Source: Staphylococcus marylandisciuri
GTDB lineage: Bacteria; Bacillota; Bacilli; Staphylococcales; Staphylococcaceae
Assembly (NCBI RefSeq): GCF_025519785.1
Contig: NZ_JAOPKZ010000002.1
Coordinates: 62,001 to 126,000 of the forward strand
Reading direction: 5' to 3'
DNA length: 64,000 nt
The notes beneath the pieces are model-generated. The model ran no database searches. It worked only from the letters and a program-made list of their open reading frames with translations, and was not told the DNA's origin. Shown in pieces: positions 1 to 10,276 of the stretch. The translations under genes were made by a program, and so were the position numbers. How positions within the stretch are numbered: position 1 is the stretch's first letter; every line of letters begins with the position of its first letter.

Positions 1-2
1 TA

Positions 3-1091
3 CAGAACTTTGATACTTTTGGCGTCCAACGTTTCGATAGTTACCAGAATGTTCAATCATTGTTAAAGCTATTAAACAAAGGTTGTCGTATCACTTTAAA
101 GATTGATAAAGCTAGCACCTATTACGCCTTAGAAGAGAAGCTCAATCAGCTCATATGGGCAGGAACCTTAACTAATGACATCGTTAAGAACCTCATCATT
201 TTATTAGATAGCAAGATGCTGTCTTTAAGAACTGTTTCTTTATTACGTCATCGTGCTACAATGAACTTTCCTGATTTACAGTTCGCGCTGATTATTGATT
301 ATTATTTATTTCATTCAACACAACAAGATTATTTCTTAGACACCCTTCAGTCTCTCAACCTTAGTTATTACTTTATCGAATCAGAACTTACAACTTTAAA
401 AGACAGGATATGTGAAGTCGATCGCTCATTTAAATCGGACGCTAGCTTACAAACTACAGTAGCACAGTTTACAGAATTATTCGCTAAAGACAGTAGCAAG
501 CTCGTGTTAAACAACCTCACTCACAGTTCATTTAGAGACTATTATCAGTCAAGTGTGGATACTTCCTACACCCACTCTGCTAAGTTCTATATTGAAATGT
601 GTCGTAAGGTGGGAGGTTTAGGTTTCTATCTGCATAGCACTAAACCGGACCAAATTAAATTACTGACGAGTTATGAGAGTTATCGTCCTATCGTTCATAT
701 TTATAGTTTGCTCAAACCGTTTATTGGTCAGAGAGTCACAGTGTTACCTTATGGCTTAGTTTGTAAGATCAATAAGAAATATCATTTATTATTATATGGT
801 GGCTATCGCTTTGAAAATGATGAAAACATCTCTTTAGCAATCAAAGTTCAACATACTTTTACCAAAGACTTCCTATTATTTAGCAGAACCCTAAATTACA
901 AGTATGGTACGATAGATCATATTATCTCTAATAAATTAAAGAATATCCATATCAACCCTCAAATGTTGCGTCAATTAAACGATTCAAATTATCCGAGGGC
1001 AGAGCTCGTATTGTACAATTGGGCTAAACCTCTAGAAATTAACTTGTCTTACCAAACGTTGAAATATATTTCATTAACTATTAATGAGTAA
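3..1091 (+). CDS. C-terminal part of AraC-type regulator with GH39-like domain (Rsp-like), partial
   Basis: The frame is open from base 3, upstream of the first possible TTG at 60, so this is the 3' end of a longer gene that starts before the window. The ~360 visible residues look like the C-terminal half of the GH39-like domain found in large AraC-family regulators such as staphylococcal Rsp. A segment around 'YHLLLYGGYRF' is followed by a tail that includes 'LVLYNWAKPLEINL', which resembles the closing strand of that fold. The helix-turn-helix lies outside the window, so DNA binding is inferred from family resemblance. No enzyme activity is implied. The identity is moderately uncertain. Confidence 0.5.
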   Translation, partial: QNFDTFGVQRFDSYQNVQSLLKLLNKGCRITLKIDKASTYYALEEKLNQLIWAGTLTNDIVKNLIILLDSKMLSLRTVSLLRHRATMNFPDLQFALIIDYYLFHSTQQDYFLDTLQSLNLSYYFIESELTTLKDRICEVDRSFKSDASLQTTVAQFTELFAKDSSKLVLNNLTHSSFRDYYQSSVDTSYTHSAKFYIEMCRKVGGLGFYLHSTKPDQIKLLTSYESYRPIVHIYSLLKPFIGQRVTVLPYGLVCKINKKYHLLLYGGYRFENDENISLAIKVQHTFTKDFLLFSRTLNYKYGTIDHIISNKLKNIHINPQMLRQLNDSNYPRAELVLYNWAKPLEINLSYQTLKYISLTINE

Positions 1092-1346
1092 GGAAGATAC
1101 TGCTCTGCTCGACCATAGTTAAACGTTGAAATAAATAAACTGTAACTTCAGCAGCTATTCACTCATCCAATTAGCAGACATAATGATGGAAGTTACCGAC
1201 TAACCACGAGTGTATTAGTAACTTTCACAATATTAAAAAATTTATCAGCCTAAATCGCTATTTAAAATCTAACACTACGCCTGTGAAGTACTAGTAGCTG
1301 ATTATATTTGAAAATGAATAATTATAACTCTATACAATTATAAAAA

Positions 1347-1399
1347 GAGGGCGCGGGACAGAAATCTAATTTGAATAAAAAGATTTCTGTCCCGCTCCC
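1347..1399. repeat. Family A palindrome (short form)
   Basis: A near-perfect ~50-bp palindrome with arms GCGGGACAGAAATC and GATTTCTGTCCCGC and an AT-rich loop. It lies between the convergent ends of the AraC-like gene and the teichoic-acid transferase, so it could serve as a bidirectional terminator. The same unit recurs across the window. Confidence 0.85.
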
Positions 1400-1408
1400 T
1401 TATTTTAA

Positions 1409-3574
1409 CTATTGTTCTATTTCATCAGCTATCTTATCTCCGATTACTTTAGAAGCATTGCCTTGTTCTATAGAACAGAACTTATCGTAGAACTTATCAA
1501 TCTTACTTTGATACTCTTCTTGAACTTTATCTAAGTCTTTAAGACTTTCGGTGAGCTGATAGGCATCAGTGTAAATAGGCCCTGGAAGTTCTGATTCGTA
1601 ATCCATGTAGAACCCTCGTAAGCCTTTGTCGTATTTCTCAATATCATAGGCAAAGAAGAATTGTGGGCGTTTCAAAATACCGTAATCGAACATGACAGAA
1701 GAATAATCTGTAATTAAAGCATCACTGATTAAGAATAACTCAGAAACGTCATCGTAACTAGAAACATCAATAGCAAAATCCTCGTAACCAGATAAATCTA
1801 GCGCGTTTGCAATTAAATAGTGCATTCTAAGTAAGATCACAGTATCGTTACCTAGTTGTTCATATAGATTTTCTAAATCTATTTTCAAGTTGAATAGATA
1901 CTGGCCTTTTTTAACGAATTCATCGTCACGCCAAGTTGGAGCATACATGATTACTTTTTTACCTTTAGTAATGTTTAATCTCTCACGAATCTTATCGCTA
2001 AACGCTTTGTCATTGCACTTATTAACTAAGATATCATTACGTGGATAACCTGTCTCTAAGATTCGGTCTCTATCCATCCAAAATGCTGACTGGAATATTT
2101 CAGTTGAATATCGATTTGGAGATATCAGGTAATCCCAGCGATCAGTTTCCGATCTGAAATTGAGCTTATATTTCGCGGTAGTAGTTCCAGGCATACGTAC
2201 GAACTTTTGGTCACCAGCTAAACGTTTTAAAGGTGTACCGTGCCAAGTTTGGTAGTACTTTTGGTTTGGTTTTTTATCTACGTATAACGGTAGCCTTGCG
2301 TTCGCTACCCAATGACTTGCTTCTGACAGAGCATCAAAATAAGCGCGTGAACCTTTCTTCACAACTTCAGCATTACCAGGAATGACTGCTTTACTAGGAT
2401 TTTTCAATACCCATTTATAGTTATAATTGGGATAACGACTGGCCATGTATTCGTAAATATATTTCGGACTATCACTGTAATTCTTGCCACCAAACGCTTC
2501 AAAAACTATTGTTTTGTTATTTACGTTCTCTGGTTTATCCGTCAATTTATAACGTGACAGTTCTTTTCCTTTTTGACGTAGTAAGACACGTTTTAAATGT
2601 CTTAGCTTATATCTAAGACGATTAAACCTTTGAGCTTTTGCCGGTTTACCTAATGCTGCGAGAATCATTTCAATACCGAATAATGGCTTTTTGCTTTTAA
2701 GAATTGTAGTTAGTATAGACTTGCTTATCTTAATTAAATTAGAACTATTATGAGTATAGCGCTCATCGATATCTATATGAGATGGATCAAAGTCATTTAG
2801 TAACCGTTTAACCATGCGTTGCTTCATAAATTCTTTATTCTCTTTGTACTGTGCAACCTTTAAGCTTTTATAGAAGCTATTTAAATAATCATCAAAGCGT
2901 AAATCAAAAGCTTGCTCAGTGAGCTGCAAAGTGTTAAACGGATCTAATAGTTCACCTCTAAAATAGAATGGAAAACCAAATAGTCGAACAAATCGATCAA
3001 CGTAATTGATATACTGCAGTATAAAAGTCTGATCAGCATAAATTTGTAGGTCTTCGTCAAATTTAAGGTCATGTGCTCGTACGATTCCAGTTCTCAAAAT
3101 GATATTACATACTGAATTTTTACGTAGGAAGGAATTGAGATTTTTTCTTCCCTCGTAATATTTAACTTTAACTTTGTTTAAATCTACATATTGAGGCGTT
3201 TTAACTGAAAATTTATGAATTGGTGCAATAAGCGCATCAGATTGATTTAAGTGTTCAATATAAAATGTAAGTGCGTAGGAAGCTAATGTGTCATCAGCAT
3301 CTACGAACATGAAGTACGGTGTTTCTACGTAAGACATGCCTACATTCCTCGCATGGGCATGGCCGTTATTAGTTGTTAAGTTAATATGTTGCACTCTTTT
3401 TGAATCGATATCCGCTGTGGCTTTATCTACAATTTCTGCAGACTTATCACTAGACCCATCATTAACGAATATGTAGTTAAATTCTTGGTAGCGTTGAGAT
3501 TTTAAACTATCAATACAATCTAAAATCGTATCTTCTGAGTTATAATATGGAACTATAACTGTTAAATTATTCAT
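1409..3574 (-). CDS. Two-domain glycosyltransferase / CDP-glycerol glycerophosphotransferase (TagF-type)
   Basis: This ~721-aa protein carries an N-terminal GT-A (family 2) domain, with 'VIVPYYNSEDTI' near the start, 'FVNDGSSDKS' and a 'VDADDT' metal-binding motif near residue 95. The C-terminal half is a CDP-glycerol glycerophosphotransferase domain with 'YYQTWHGTPLKRL', 'MYAPTWRDDEF' and 'ITDYSSVMFDY'. It probably adds sugar and glycerol- or ribitol-phosphate units during teichoic-acid-like polymer synthesis at the inner membrane face. I chose the ATG at 3574 over the upstream TTG at 3592 because AAGGGTGA sits 8 nt before that ATG. It is divergent from two TarM-like glycosyltransferases, which suggests a shared wall-polymer role. 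The exact polymer cannot be told. Confidence 0.8.
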   Translation of the reverse strand: MNNLTVIVPYYNSEDTILDCIDSLKSQRYQEFNYIFVNDGSSDKSAEIVDKATADIDSKRVQHINLTTNNGHAHARNVGMSYVETPYFMFVDADDTLASYALTFYIEHLNQSDALIAPIHKFSVKTPQYVDLNKVKVKYYEGRKNLNSFLRKNSVCNIILRTGIVRAHDLKFDEDLQIYADQTFILQYINYVDRFVRLFGFPFYFRGELLDPFNTLQLTEQAFDLRFDDYLNSFYKSLKVAQYKENKEFMKQRMVKRLLNDFDPSHIDIDERYTHNSSNLIKISKSILTTILKSKKPLFGIEMILAALGKPAKAQRFNRLRYKLRHLKRVLLRQKGKELSRYKLTDKPENVNNKTIVFEAFGGKNYSDSPKYIYEYMASRYPNYNYKWVLKNPSKAVIPGNAEVVKKGSRAYFDALSEASHWVANARLPLYVDKKPNQKYYQTWHGTPLKRLAGDQKFVRMPGTTTAKYKLNFRSETDRWDYLISPNRYSTEIFQSAFWMDRDRILETGYPRNDILVNKCNDKAFSDKIRERLNITKGKKVIMYAPTWRDDEFVKKGQYLFNLKIDLENLYEQLGNDTVILLRMHYLIANALDLSGYEDFAIDVSSYDDVSELFLISDALITDYSSVMFDYGILKRPQFFFAYDIEKYDKGLRGFYMDYESELPGPIYTDAYQLTESLKDLDKVQEEYQSKIDKFYDKFCSIEQGNASKVIGDKIADEIEQ

Positions 3575-3618
3575 ATCTCTTTCACCCTTCAAAGTTTCCT
3601 TTTCACTAATATTATTTT

Positions 3619-3784
3619 GGGAGCGGGACAGAAATCTAATTTGAACAAAAAGATTTCGTAGTCCCTCCCCGGCAAGGATGACTAGAATTGAAAAAAGCTT
3701 GATACAAGCGCATTTTTAAATCAGTCATCTACTGCCAAGATGCTGAAAGAAGCTGAGACATTACATTATATCCCAGTCTCTTAG
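3619..3784. repeat. Family A repeat (long form)
   Basis: Starts with the GGGAGCGGGACAGAAATC arm, then continues through the GATGACTAGAATTG ... CAGTCATC stem module and ends in a 'GAGACATTACATTATATCCC' type tail. It fills most of the gap between the divergent transferase genes. Confidence 0.85.
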
Positions 3785-3975
3785 TCTTAAATTAATATAT
3801 CTAATTGTAGTCTCCAAAAATATTATTTTCAAATAATTATGAGTTAGCTATATTCTAAGCTATAAATGGTTAACTTAAATTATTTAGTGAAATATTCAAT
3901 ATATGATATATTGGATGACACATATTTAACTCATGTCTTAAATACATACCATATTAGGATTAGAGGGATATATTA

Positions 3976-5460
3976 ATGATTTACTCCATTACTTCTATCT
4001 TACCACGAAGTCACGGTGGTCGCACGAAATCTTTATTACGCCGAAATAAACTGATCACTATGAATTCGGGGAACAACATTACTTTAGTAACTTGTAACTA
4101 CAATGCAAATTATCCTCAAATTATTGCTAATTATAGAGAGCGAGAGCTAATTACTTCTAACATTGCGCATTTAAATATATACCATTGGTTATCTGGTAAT
4201 CGCCTCTTTCAAAATCATTGGGATGATAATATAAAAAGAACGAGAACTAAGCTAAAGGTTAAAAAATTAAAACGAAAGAAGATAAATCATCATCTATATG
4301 ATTACTACGATAAGAAAGGAACTCACGTTCTACGTCGCTTATATTACAAAAATAGCGATGTTTTAAAGTCTGAAAGGATAATCGATTCGCAAACTGAGTC
4401 CCTCTCTCAACTTAAGGAGTACAATTTCTATGGACGCTTGCATAAAGTGACGTATTACCATCCACAGACTGAAAGCAAACTTCAAGAATGTTTTTATGAC
4501 ACTCGAGGTGCGTTATATTGTGAGAAGTATTTTACTAACACTGAGACTAACGATTTACATCTCATTAAGGTTTACTGTGAGAATAGCTTACCTCTTTACT
4601 TCAAGACTGAAAAACAACTTTTTACCTATTATTTCAATCATTTATTGGAAGATGGCGATATCGTCTTTAACGATGCAAGAGTCTTAGATAAACCGCTAAT
4701 AGAACAGTCTCACCAAGTGAAGAACATCCACATTTTACACAGTTCTCACTTAGATGCCGAGAACAATCTTAAAGGATCCTTTAAATATGTACTCAAACAT
4801 TTTAATAAAGTAACCAAGATATTACTCTTTACCCATCAACAAGCTGAAGGTTTAAGAAAAAGTTATGGTGTGCCTGATGAAAAGCTAGCTATCATCCCTC
4901 ATCATATTGATAATCATCTAAATGACTATATTGATGATAAGCGAAGTAATTATTTTATCTACATTGGACGCTTTAGCCCTGAAAAACAACTCATACATTT
5001 ATTAGAAGCCTATAAACGTGTGGTAGAATCAGGTTACGACACCCCGTTATTACTTTATGGCAAAGATGAACATAATCAGCTTTCTCTAATGAAAGACTTT
5101 ATTACAGAGCACAATTTAGAGGATTATGTAACTATTAAACCATTTACACATCATCCTTTGAAAGCTTTTAGTCAAGCACTTGCGTCACTATCAACTAGTC
5201 AGTATGAAGGGTTCGGTTTATCTATCATGGAAAGTTTATCCGTAGGTACACCGGTCATTTCATACGATTATAATTACGGGCCCCGGGAAATGATTACTTC
5301 AGGACAAAATGGTTACTTAGTAGAAAAAAATAATGTAGACGCTTTCGCACAAAAAATGATAGCTATGGTGGAAGCTCCTCTTCGAGATGTTCACTTAGAT
5401 TCGAAATTCTATACCGAGCGAGCGACCATAAACTACTTGAAACTACTACAAAACATTTGA
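3976..5460 (+). CDS. TarM/TagE-like wall polymer glycosyltransferase, copy 1
   Basis: A 494-aa GT4-family retaining glycosyltransferase. It has an N-terminal 'ITSILPRSHGGRTKSLL' donor/acceptor loop, a beta-rich insert (about residues 110-200) typical of TarM/TagE teichoic-acid glycosyltransferases, and a C-terminal GT-B half with 'FIYIGRFSPEKQL' and the EX7E motif 'EGFGLSIME'. No signal peptide is visible, so it is probably cytoplasmic. The family transfers Glc, GlcNAc or similar sugars to wall teichoic acid or to glycoproteins. AGAGGGAT precedes the ATG. Its near-paralogue follows after 18 nt, so the two are probably one transcript. The sugar and acceptor are not determined. Confidence 0.8.
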   Translation: MIYSITSILPRSHGGRTKSLLRRNKLITMNSGNNITLVTCNYNANYPQIIANYRERELITSNIAHLNIYHWLSGNRLFQNHWDDNIKRTRTKLKVKKLKRKKINHHLYDYYDKKGTHVLRRLYYKNSDVLKSERIIDSQTESLSQLKEYNFYGRLHKVTYYHPQTESKLQECFYDTRGALYCEKYFTNTETNDLHLIKVYCENSLPLYFKTEKQLFTYYFNHLLEDGDIVFNDARVLDKPLIEQSHQVKNIHILHSSHLDAENNLKGSFKYVLKHFNKVTKILLFTHQQAEGLRKSYGVPDEKLAIIPHHIDNHLNDYIDDKRSNYFIYIGRFSPEKQLIHLLEAYKRVVESGYDTPLLLYGKDEHNQLSLMKDFITEHNLEDYVTIKPFTHHPLKAFSQALASLSTSQYEGFGLSIMESLSVGTPVISYDYNYGPREMITSGQNGYLVEKNNVDAFAQKMIAMVEAPLRDVHLDSKFYTERATINYLKLLQNI

Positions 5461-5478
5461 TGCTATGGGAGTTATCAT

Positions 5479-6978
5479 ATGATTTATTCAATTACAACTT
5501 CTCTACCAGAGAAACATGGAGGGCGTACGCAAGCCCTATTAAGAAGAAACTTGTTACTAAACGAACAATTAAAGAAGAAAGTCGCGATACTCACTACAAA
5601 CTATAATGCAAACTATCATCGCATTTACGAAGAGTATTTAAACGAAGGAAAAATAACGGAACAGATTAATATTGATAATATGTACGACTGGTTGTCAGGT
5701 TATAAATTAATAAAGTCCCCTGCTAAAAGGGCAAATAAAGAGATTTCCGTCAAGACTACCCCAGTTGAAATGAAGGGTTATACTCATAAAATCAATTCTA
5801 AGACACACGTGGTTCGTTATTACAACAACGGTGATTATGTTTTGTACAGAAAGTACTATGCTCATTCACAGGTAGTAAAATTTGAAGACTACATGAGCCC
5901 TATTCACAAGAAGCGAATAGAACGCTACCACTATAACCGTTATGGACAATTACACAAACAAACAGTATATTCCCCAGTGAGCTGGGGTCGCTTGTGTGAA
6001 AAGTTTTATGATACCGAGGGTAAACTATATTGTAAGAAATACTATTCACGAGAGGACAAAGAGTTAACACTCATCGAATTATTCAGGGGCGGCGATGTCT
6101 ATCAAACCTTTAATACTGAAAACGAGCTGATAGCCTTTTATTTCGACCATCTCTTAAAGAAAAACGCTATCGTTTTTAATGATGCACGAGCTCTAGACAT
6201 CCCTCTCCTATCTAAGAAAGTTAATACTAAGAATATATTATTCTTCCATAACTCTCATCAAGCGGTAAACAAAGACTATAAAAGTTATGAGTACAGCCTA
6301 ACGCATCCCGCTCAAGTAAGTCGTTATATTGTGCTAACTGAAGCTCAAAAGCAAGATATTATAAAAAGTTATGATATAGTCCCAAGCCAAATACAAGTAA
6401 TACCTCATTACTTTAACAAGCTTTCATTAAATAATGAGGAAGAGGATGAAAGACATAGCTTTGTTTACATCGGTCGCTTTAACGCACAGAAACAGTTAAC
6501 GCATCTATTAAACGCCTATCAATTGTTCTTAGAAAAAGGCCATAACGTCAAATTAAAATTATACGGGCCTAGCGAACCAAAAGAATTAAAAAAAGTACAG
6601 GAAACTTTAAATCAATTTAATATATCTGAGATGGTCGAGATACACGACTATATTGATGAGCCAGCTCCAATATTTAAAAAAGCAAAAGCCTCGTTATTAA
6701 CTAGTAAGTTTGAAGGGTTTGGACTATCTATAGGCGAAAGTATAAGTAACGGCTGCCCAGTAATTGCTTATAACGTTAATTATGGTCCTAGCGAAATGAT
6801 TTCCGACGGTGAAAATGGACTCTTAGTGGAACCTGATAATATTCAATGTTTTGCAGAGAAGATGGAGAGACTTATTAATAAACCATTAAAACACGTTTCT
6901 CTAAGTCCTCATTTAGCTAAAGAAGCAGCAATAACAAACTTTAAATCATTGTTGAAAACAGTTAGAAAAGCCCGCTGA
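5479..6978 (+). CDS. TarM/TagE-like wall polymer glycosyltransferase, copy 2
   Basis: A 499-aa protein with the same layout as the gene before it: 'ITTSLPEKHGGRTQALL' at the start, a beta-rich insert around residues 110-210, 'VFNDARALD', 'FVYIGRFNAQKQL', and EX7E as 'EGFGLSIGE'. It is clearly a tandem duplicate that has diverged, so it may use a different sugar or acceptor, or form a two-protein complex with its partner. A GGGAG ribosome site lies 7 nt before the ATG and only 18 nt separate it from the upstream stop. The 3' end runs into a STAR-like repeat and a terminator-type hairpin. Confidence 0.8.
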   Translation: MIYSITTSLPEKHGGRTQALLRRNLLLNEQLKKKVAILTTNYNANYHRIYEEYLNEGKITEQINIDNMYDWLSGYKLIKSPAKRANKEISVKTTPVEMKGYTHKINSKTHVVRYYNNGDYVLYRKYYAHSQVVKFEDYMSPIHKKRIERYHYNRYGQLHKQTVYSPVSWGRLCEKFYDTEGKLYCKKYYSREDKELTLIELFRGGDVYQTFNTENELIAFYFDHLLKKNAIVFNDARALDIPLLSKKVNTKNILFFHNSHQAVNKDYKSYEYSLTHPAQVSRYIVLTEAQKQDIIKSYDIVPSQIQVIPHYFNKLSLNNEEEDERHSFVYIGRFNAQKQLTHLLNAYQLFLEKGHNVKLKLYGPSEPKELKKVQETLNQFNISEMVEIHDYIDEPAPIFKKAKASLLTSKFEGFGLSIGESISNGCPVIAYNVNYGPSEMISDGENGLLVEPDNIQCFAEKMERLINKPLKHVSLSPHLAKEAAITNFKSLLKTVRKAR

Positions 6979-6995
6979 AACCAATAAATATTATG

Positions 6996-7062
6996 TGTCC
7001 GGGGCCCCAACAAAGAGAAACTGGTACATCTATTTCTACAATCAATGCGAGTTGGGGCGGCC
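6996..7062. repeat. STAR-like repeat (family B)
   Basis: Contains GGGGCCCCAACAAAGAGAAA and, about 45 bases on, GCGAGTTGGGGCGGCC. This matches the GTTGGGGCCCC core of staphylococcal STAR elements in inverted orientation. Confidence 0.75.
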
Positions 7063-7080
7063 TTATAAAAGAGAAGCCGG

Positions 7081-7277
7081 ATGCTGGGACATAAAGGTCT
7101 TTGACTAGAGAGAAAGAAGCTGGGGCATAATGTAATGTCTCAACCTCTTTCAGCATCTTGGCAGTAGATGACTGATTTGAAAATGCGCTTGTATCAAGCT
7201 TTTTTCAATTCTAGTCATCCTTGCCGGGGCGGGACTACGAAATCTTTTTATTTAAATTAGATTTCTGTCCCGCTCCC
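7081..7277. repeat. Family A repeat (long form)
   Basis: Contains the reverse orientation of the long unit: a 'TGGGGCATAATGTAATGTCT' tail, 'GGCAGTAGATGACTGATTTG', then CCTTGCCGGGGCGGGACTAC and a closing GATTTCTGTCCCGCTCCC arm. Confidence 0.85.
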
Positions 7278-7286
7278 AAGAAGAAA

Positions 7287-7328
7287 CACTCAGATGAAAT
7301 GAATTAAATCATCTGAGTGCTATTTTTT
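7287..7328 (+). terminator. Repeated-type intrinsic terminator (family D)
   Basis: An 11-bp stem CACTCAGATGA / TCATCTGAGTG is followed by CTATTTTTT. It lies downstream of the glycosyltransferase pair and convergent to gtaB. Close copies occur at 19082-19124 and 53881-53921, so it is also a dispersed repeat. Confidence 0.7.
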
Positions 7329-7365
7329 CTGGGATTTATGTTCCAACCACCAAATAAGTATGGTT

Positions 7366-8232
7366 CTATAATGATTTCTCTTTTATAAAGTCATTAATTT
7401 CATCCTTCATGGCAGGATCACGTAGAGCATATTCAATTGTAGTCTTCACAAAACCAATTTTTTCTCCAACGTCAAAACGAGTTCCTTCGAAATCATAAGC
7501 TAATACTTGTTCTTCTTTATTCATTCGTTCAATAGCATCTGTAAGTTGAATTTCATCTCCTCTCCCTTTAGGTTGATCCTCTAAATAATCAAAGATACGT
7601 GGTGTGAGTACGTAACGTCCCATAATCGCTAGGTTAGACGGCGCTGTACCTTGATCTGGCTTTTCCACAAATTTATTAACTGAATAGAGGCGACCCTCAT
7701 GTGAAGAGGGATCTATTATTCCGTAGCGTGAAGTTTCAGATTCAGGAACTTGTTGCACGCCTATAATTGATGACTCATGTTGCTCATACTGCTCAATGAG
7801 TTGTTGTATGGCAGGCGTTTCAGAATCAACGATATCATCACCCAATAAAACGGCAAATGGTTCGTCACCTATAAATTGTTTACCTGTGTAAATTGCATGA
7901 CCTAAACCGAGTTGTTCCTTTTGACGAACGTAGAAGATATTTGCTAAATTAGTCGCCTCCTGCACCTTTTGTAAATAATCATCTTTACCTTTACTTTCTA
8001 GATTATCCTCTAACTCTTTCTGATTATCAAAATGATCTTCAATTGCTCGCTTATGTTTACCCGTAATAATAATTACATCTTCAATTCCTGCCTTAGACAC
8101 TTCTTCAACAATATATTGAATTGTGGGTTTGTCTAATATAGGTAACATCTCTTTCGGCATCGCTTTAGTAGCAGGTAAAAAACGCGTTCCTAGACCCGCA
8201 GCTGGTATTAATGCTTTCTTTATCTTACGCAT
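7366..8232 (-). CDS. gtaB: UTP-glucose-1-phosphate uridylyltransferase
   Basis: A 288-aa full-length GalU/GtaB enzyme that makes UDP-glucose from UTP and glucose-1-phosphate. It carries the nucleotide-binding signature '[20 protein letters not shown]' at about residues 11-30, and 'LLGDDIVD' and 'FVEKPDQG' later. UDP-glucose feeds glycolipid anchors for lipoteichoic acid and donor pools for glycosyltransferases like the pair just upstream. AAAGGAG lies 9 nt before the ATG. It is a monocistronic minus-strand gene in this window. Confidence 0.95.
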   Translation of the reverse strand: MRKIKKALIPAAGLGTRFLPATKAMPKEMLPILDKPTIQYIVEEVSKAGIEDVIIITGKHKRAIEDHFDNQKELEDNLESKGKDDYLQKVQEATNLANIFYVRQKEQLGLGHAIYTGKQFIGDEPFAVLLGDDIVDSETPAIQQLIEQYEQHESSIIGVQQVPESETSRYGIIDPSSHEGRLYSVNKFVEKPDQGTAPSNLAIMGRYVLTPRIFDYLEDQPKGRGDEIQLTDAIERMNKEEQVLAYDFEGTRFDVGEKIGFVKTTIEYALRDPAMKDEINDFIKEKSL

Positions 8233-8603
8233 TTGTCCTTACTCCTTTCATACCATATAAACAAATTAAAATTATTTAACGAATAAGTATAAAAATAACT
8301 AATTATCTTAATTATACTATATTCAATCTAAACTACAACTTAACTTACAACTAACTTTATTGGTTTATTATTATTTGTTTTATTCCACAAAATAACCCTT
8401 ACTATTCAGCTTTTAGTCGCTTTAATATAGTTATCAAAATTTATTAATCCTCTTAATTCAATCATTTTTTTACTTTTTATAGTAGTAAATTTAAAATTAT
8501 AATTCTGAAAATATTTACAATTCTGATATTAATTAGTATATTCATAGTTATAACTACTTTTAACAAACAATAAAGTATGCAATTACAATAGGGGATGATG
8601 ACA
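8233..8603. other. AT-rich divergent promoter region
   Basis: About 370 bases between gtaB and the divergent aminotransferase. It is strongly AT-rich and must hold both promoters. I see no repeat element, RNA fold or plausible small gene in it. Confidence 0.5.
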
Positions 8604-9941
8604 ATGAGCAAGACTGAAGCTTTAATCAACGAAGATAAACAATATTTCGCTAAACCAGGGAGAATCACTTATTACCCACTCGCTATTGAGTCAGGGAATG
8701 GTGCCTTATTGACCGATGTAGATGGCAAGACCTACATCGATTTATTAGCAAGCGCGAGCTCACAAAATGTTGGTCACGCGCCTAAACGAGTGACAGAAGC
8801 GATCAAAGCACAGGTAGATCGTTTCATTCATTACACTCCTGCTTACATGTACCATGAACCGTTAGTTAAGTTAAGCAAAAAGCTATGTGAGATCTCACCT
8901 GGTAACTTCGAGAAAAGGGTCTTATTCGGTCTGTCTGGATCAGATGCGAATGACGGCATAGTTAAACTAGCTCGTGGATATACAGGACGGCCTTATATCA
9001 TTAGTTTCACTAACGCTTATCACGGCTCAACGTACGGTTCTTTATCAATGTCTGCAATCAGTTTGAACATGCGCAAGAAGTATGCGCCCCTTGTTCCAGG
9101 ATTTTATCATATACCGTTTCCGGATAAATATAGAGGGCTATACGGTAATAGTCAACCAAATACTGTGGAAGAATATCTAGCCCCCTTAAAAGATATGTTT
9201 GAAACTTATGTGCCGGCTGAGGAAGTTGCTTGTATCGTTGTCGAAACGATACAAGGAGATGGAGGCTTAGTTGAACCCGTTGATGGGTATTTCAGCGCCC
9301 TCCAAGATTTATGTCACGAGCATGGCATATTAATTGCTGTAGATGACATACAACAAGGATTAGGTCGCACAGGAACTTGGAGTTCTGTTGAACATTATGA
9401 CATTGAGCCTGATCTCATCACTTACGGTAAATCTCTAGCTGGCGGTTTGCCGATGTCAGCCATCGTTGGACGTGAAGAAATTATGAATACTTTGGAAGCA
9501 CCGGCACACCTATTTACAACTGGCGCGAACCCAGTGAGTTGTGAAGCAGCGCTCGCTACGCTCCAAATGATTGAAGATGAACAATTATTAAAAGCTAGTG
9601 AAGAAAAAGGGGCCTATGTCCGAAAACGCATGAACGCGTGGTTAGAGAAATTTGACTGTATAGGAGATGTACGAGGCAAGGGGCTTTCCATAGGAATTGA
9701 TGTTGTTTCCGATCGCGAAAGTAAAACGCGAGATAATGAAGCAGCGCTCAAAATATGTAACTATGCTTTCGACCACGGCGTAATTATTATTGCTGTAGCT
9801 GGCAATGTATTGCGTTTTCAACCGCCTTTAGTGATAACTTATCAACAGCTAGACCAAGCGTTAGATGTACTCGAAGAAGCTCTAAATCAATTAAGTCAAG
9901 GCGCTTTAGATCATTATGAAATATCTGGACAAGGCTGGTAA
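8604..9941 (+). CDS. Class III PLP-dependent aminotransferase
   Basis: A ~445-aa fold-type I class III aminotransferase (GABA, ornithine or diaminobutyrate type). It shows 'GSDANDG', the 'VETIQGDGGLVEP' and 'VDDIQQGLGRTG' cofactor motifs, and the Schiff-base lysine in 'TYGKSLAGGLPMS'. It moves an amino group from an omega-amine substrate to an oxo-acid in the cytoplasm; the substrate cannot be read from sequence. AGGGG lies 9 nt before the ATG at 8604, which I prefer to the overlapping ATGs at 8595 and 8598. It stands alone, without metabolic partners beside it. Confidence 0.85.
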   Translation: MSKTEALINEDKQYFAKPGRITYYPLAIESGNGALLTDVDGKTYIDLLASASSQNVGHAPKRVTEAIKAQVDRFIHYTPAYMYHEPLVKLSKKLCEISPGNFEKRVLFGLSGSDANDGIVKLARGYTGRPYIISFTNAYHGSTYGSLSMSAISLNMRKKYAPLVPGFYHIPFPDKYRGLYGNSQPNTVEEYLAPLKDMFETYVPAEEVACIVVETIQGDGGLVEPVDGYFSALQDLCHEHGILIAVDDIQQGLGRTGTWSSVEHYDIEPDLITYGKSLAGGLPMSAIVGREEIMNTLEAPAHLFTTGANPVSCEAALATLQMIEDEQLLKASEEKGAYVRKRMNAWLEKFDCIGDVRGKGLSIGIDVVSDRESKTRDNEAALKICNYAFDHGVIIIAVAGNVLRFQPPLVITYQQLDQALDVLEEALNQLSQGALDHYEISGQGW

Positions 9942-10276
9942 TCGTAGGAGGAATAAGCGGTAAAAGTATGCCTGCGAAATGTAATCAAACTTTGTGTAGC
10001 TTATAATGCTTATCTTACCCGTTCCGATTTGCTACAAGATACGAGGCGTCGTGCCATTTTTCTCTTACGATACTCTGTATGATTGTGATAACTATTGCAA
10101 ATACTGGAGTAGCCGTAGTTAGGGGTCTAGCTATGCTGACGCCTTCTCTTAAATATGCGCTGAAGATGTGCTAGTGGTGTTTATTGATGAGAGGCTAGAC
10201 TTTGCGGCGCATTCAATGTGCTCTATAAATTCTTGCATGGCATTTACTTATACTAATTACAGCAATAGCAAAGAGA
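9942..10276. other. Intergenic region without recognisable gene
   Basis: About 335 bases between convergent genes. Base composition is less AT-rich than most gaps here. I see no ORF with a ribosome site and no strong hairpin before the family A palindrome at its right edge. Confidence 0.4.

Noticed and set aside
6962-7156. A 64-aa minus-strand ORF at the end of the glycosyltransferase pair
   Set aside because: It is the translation of STAR and family A sequence.
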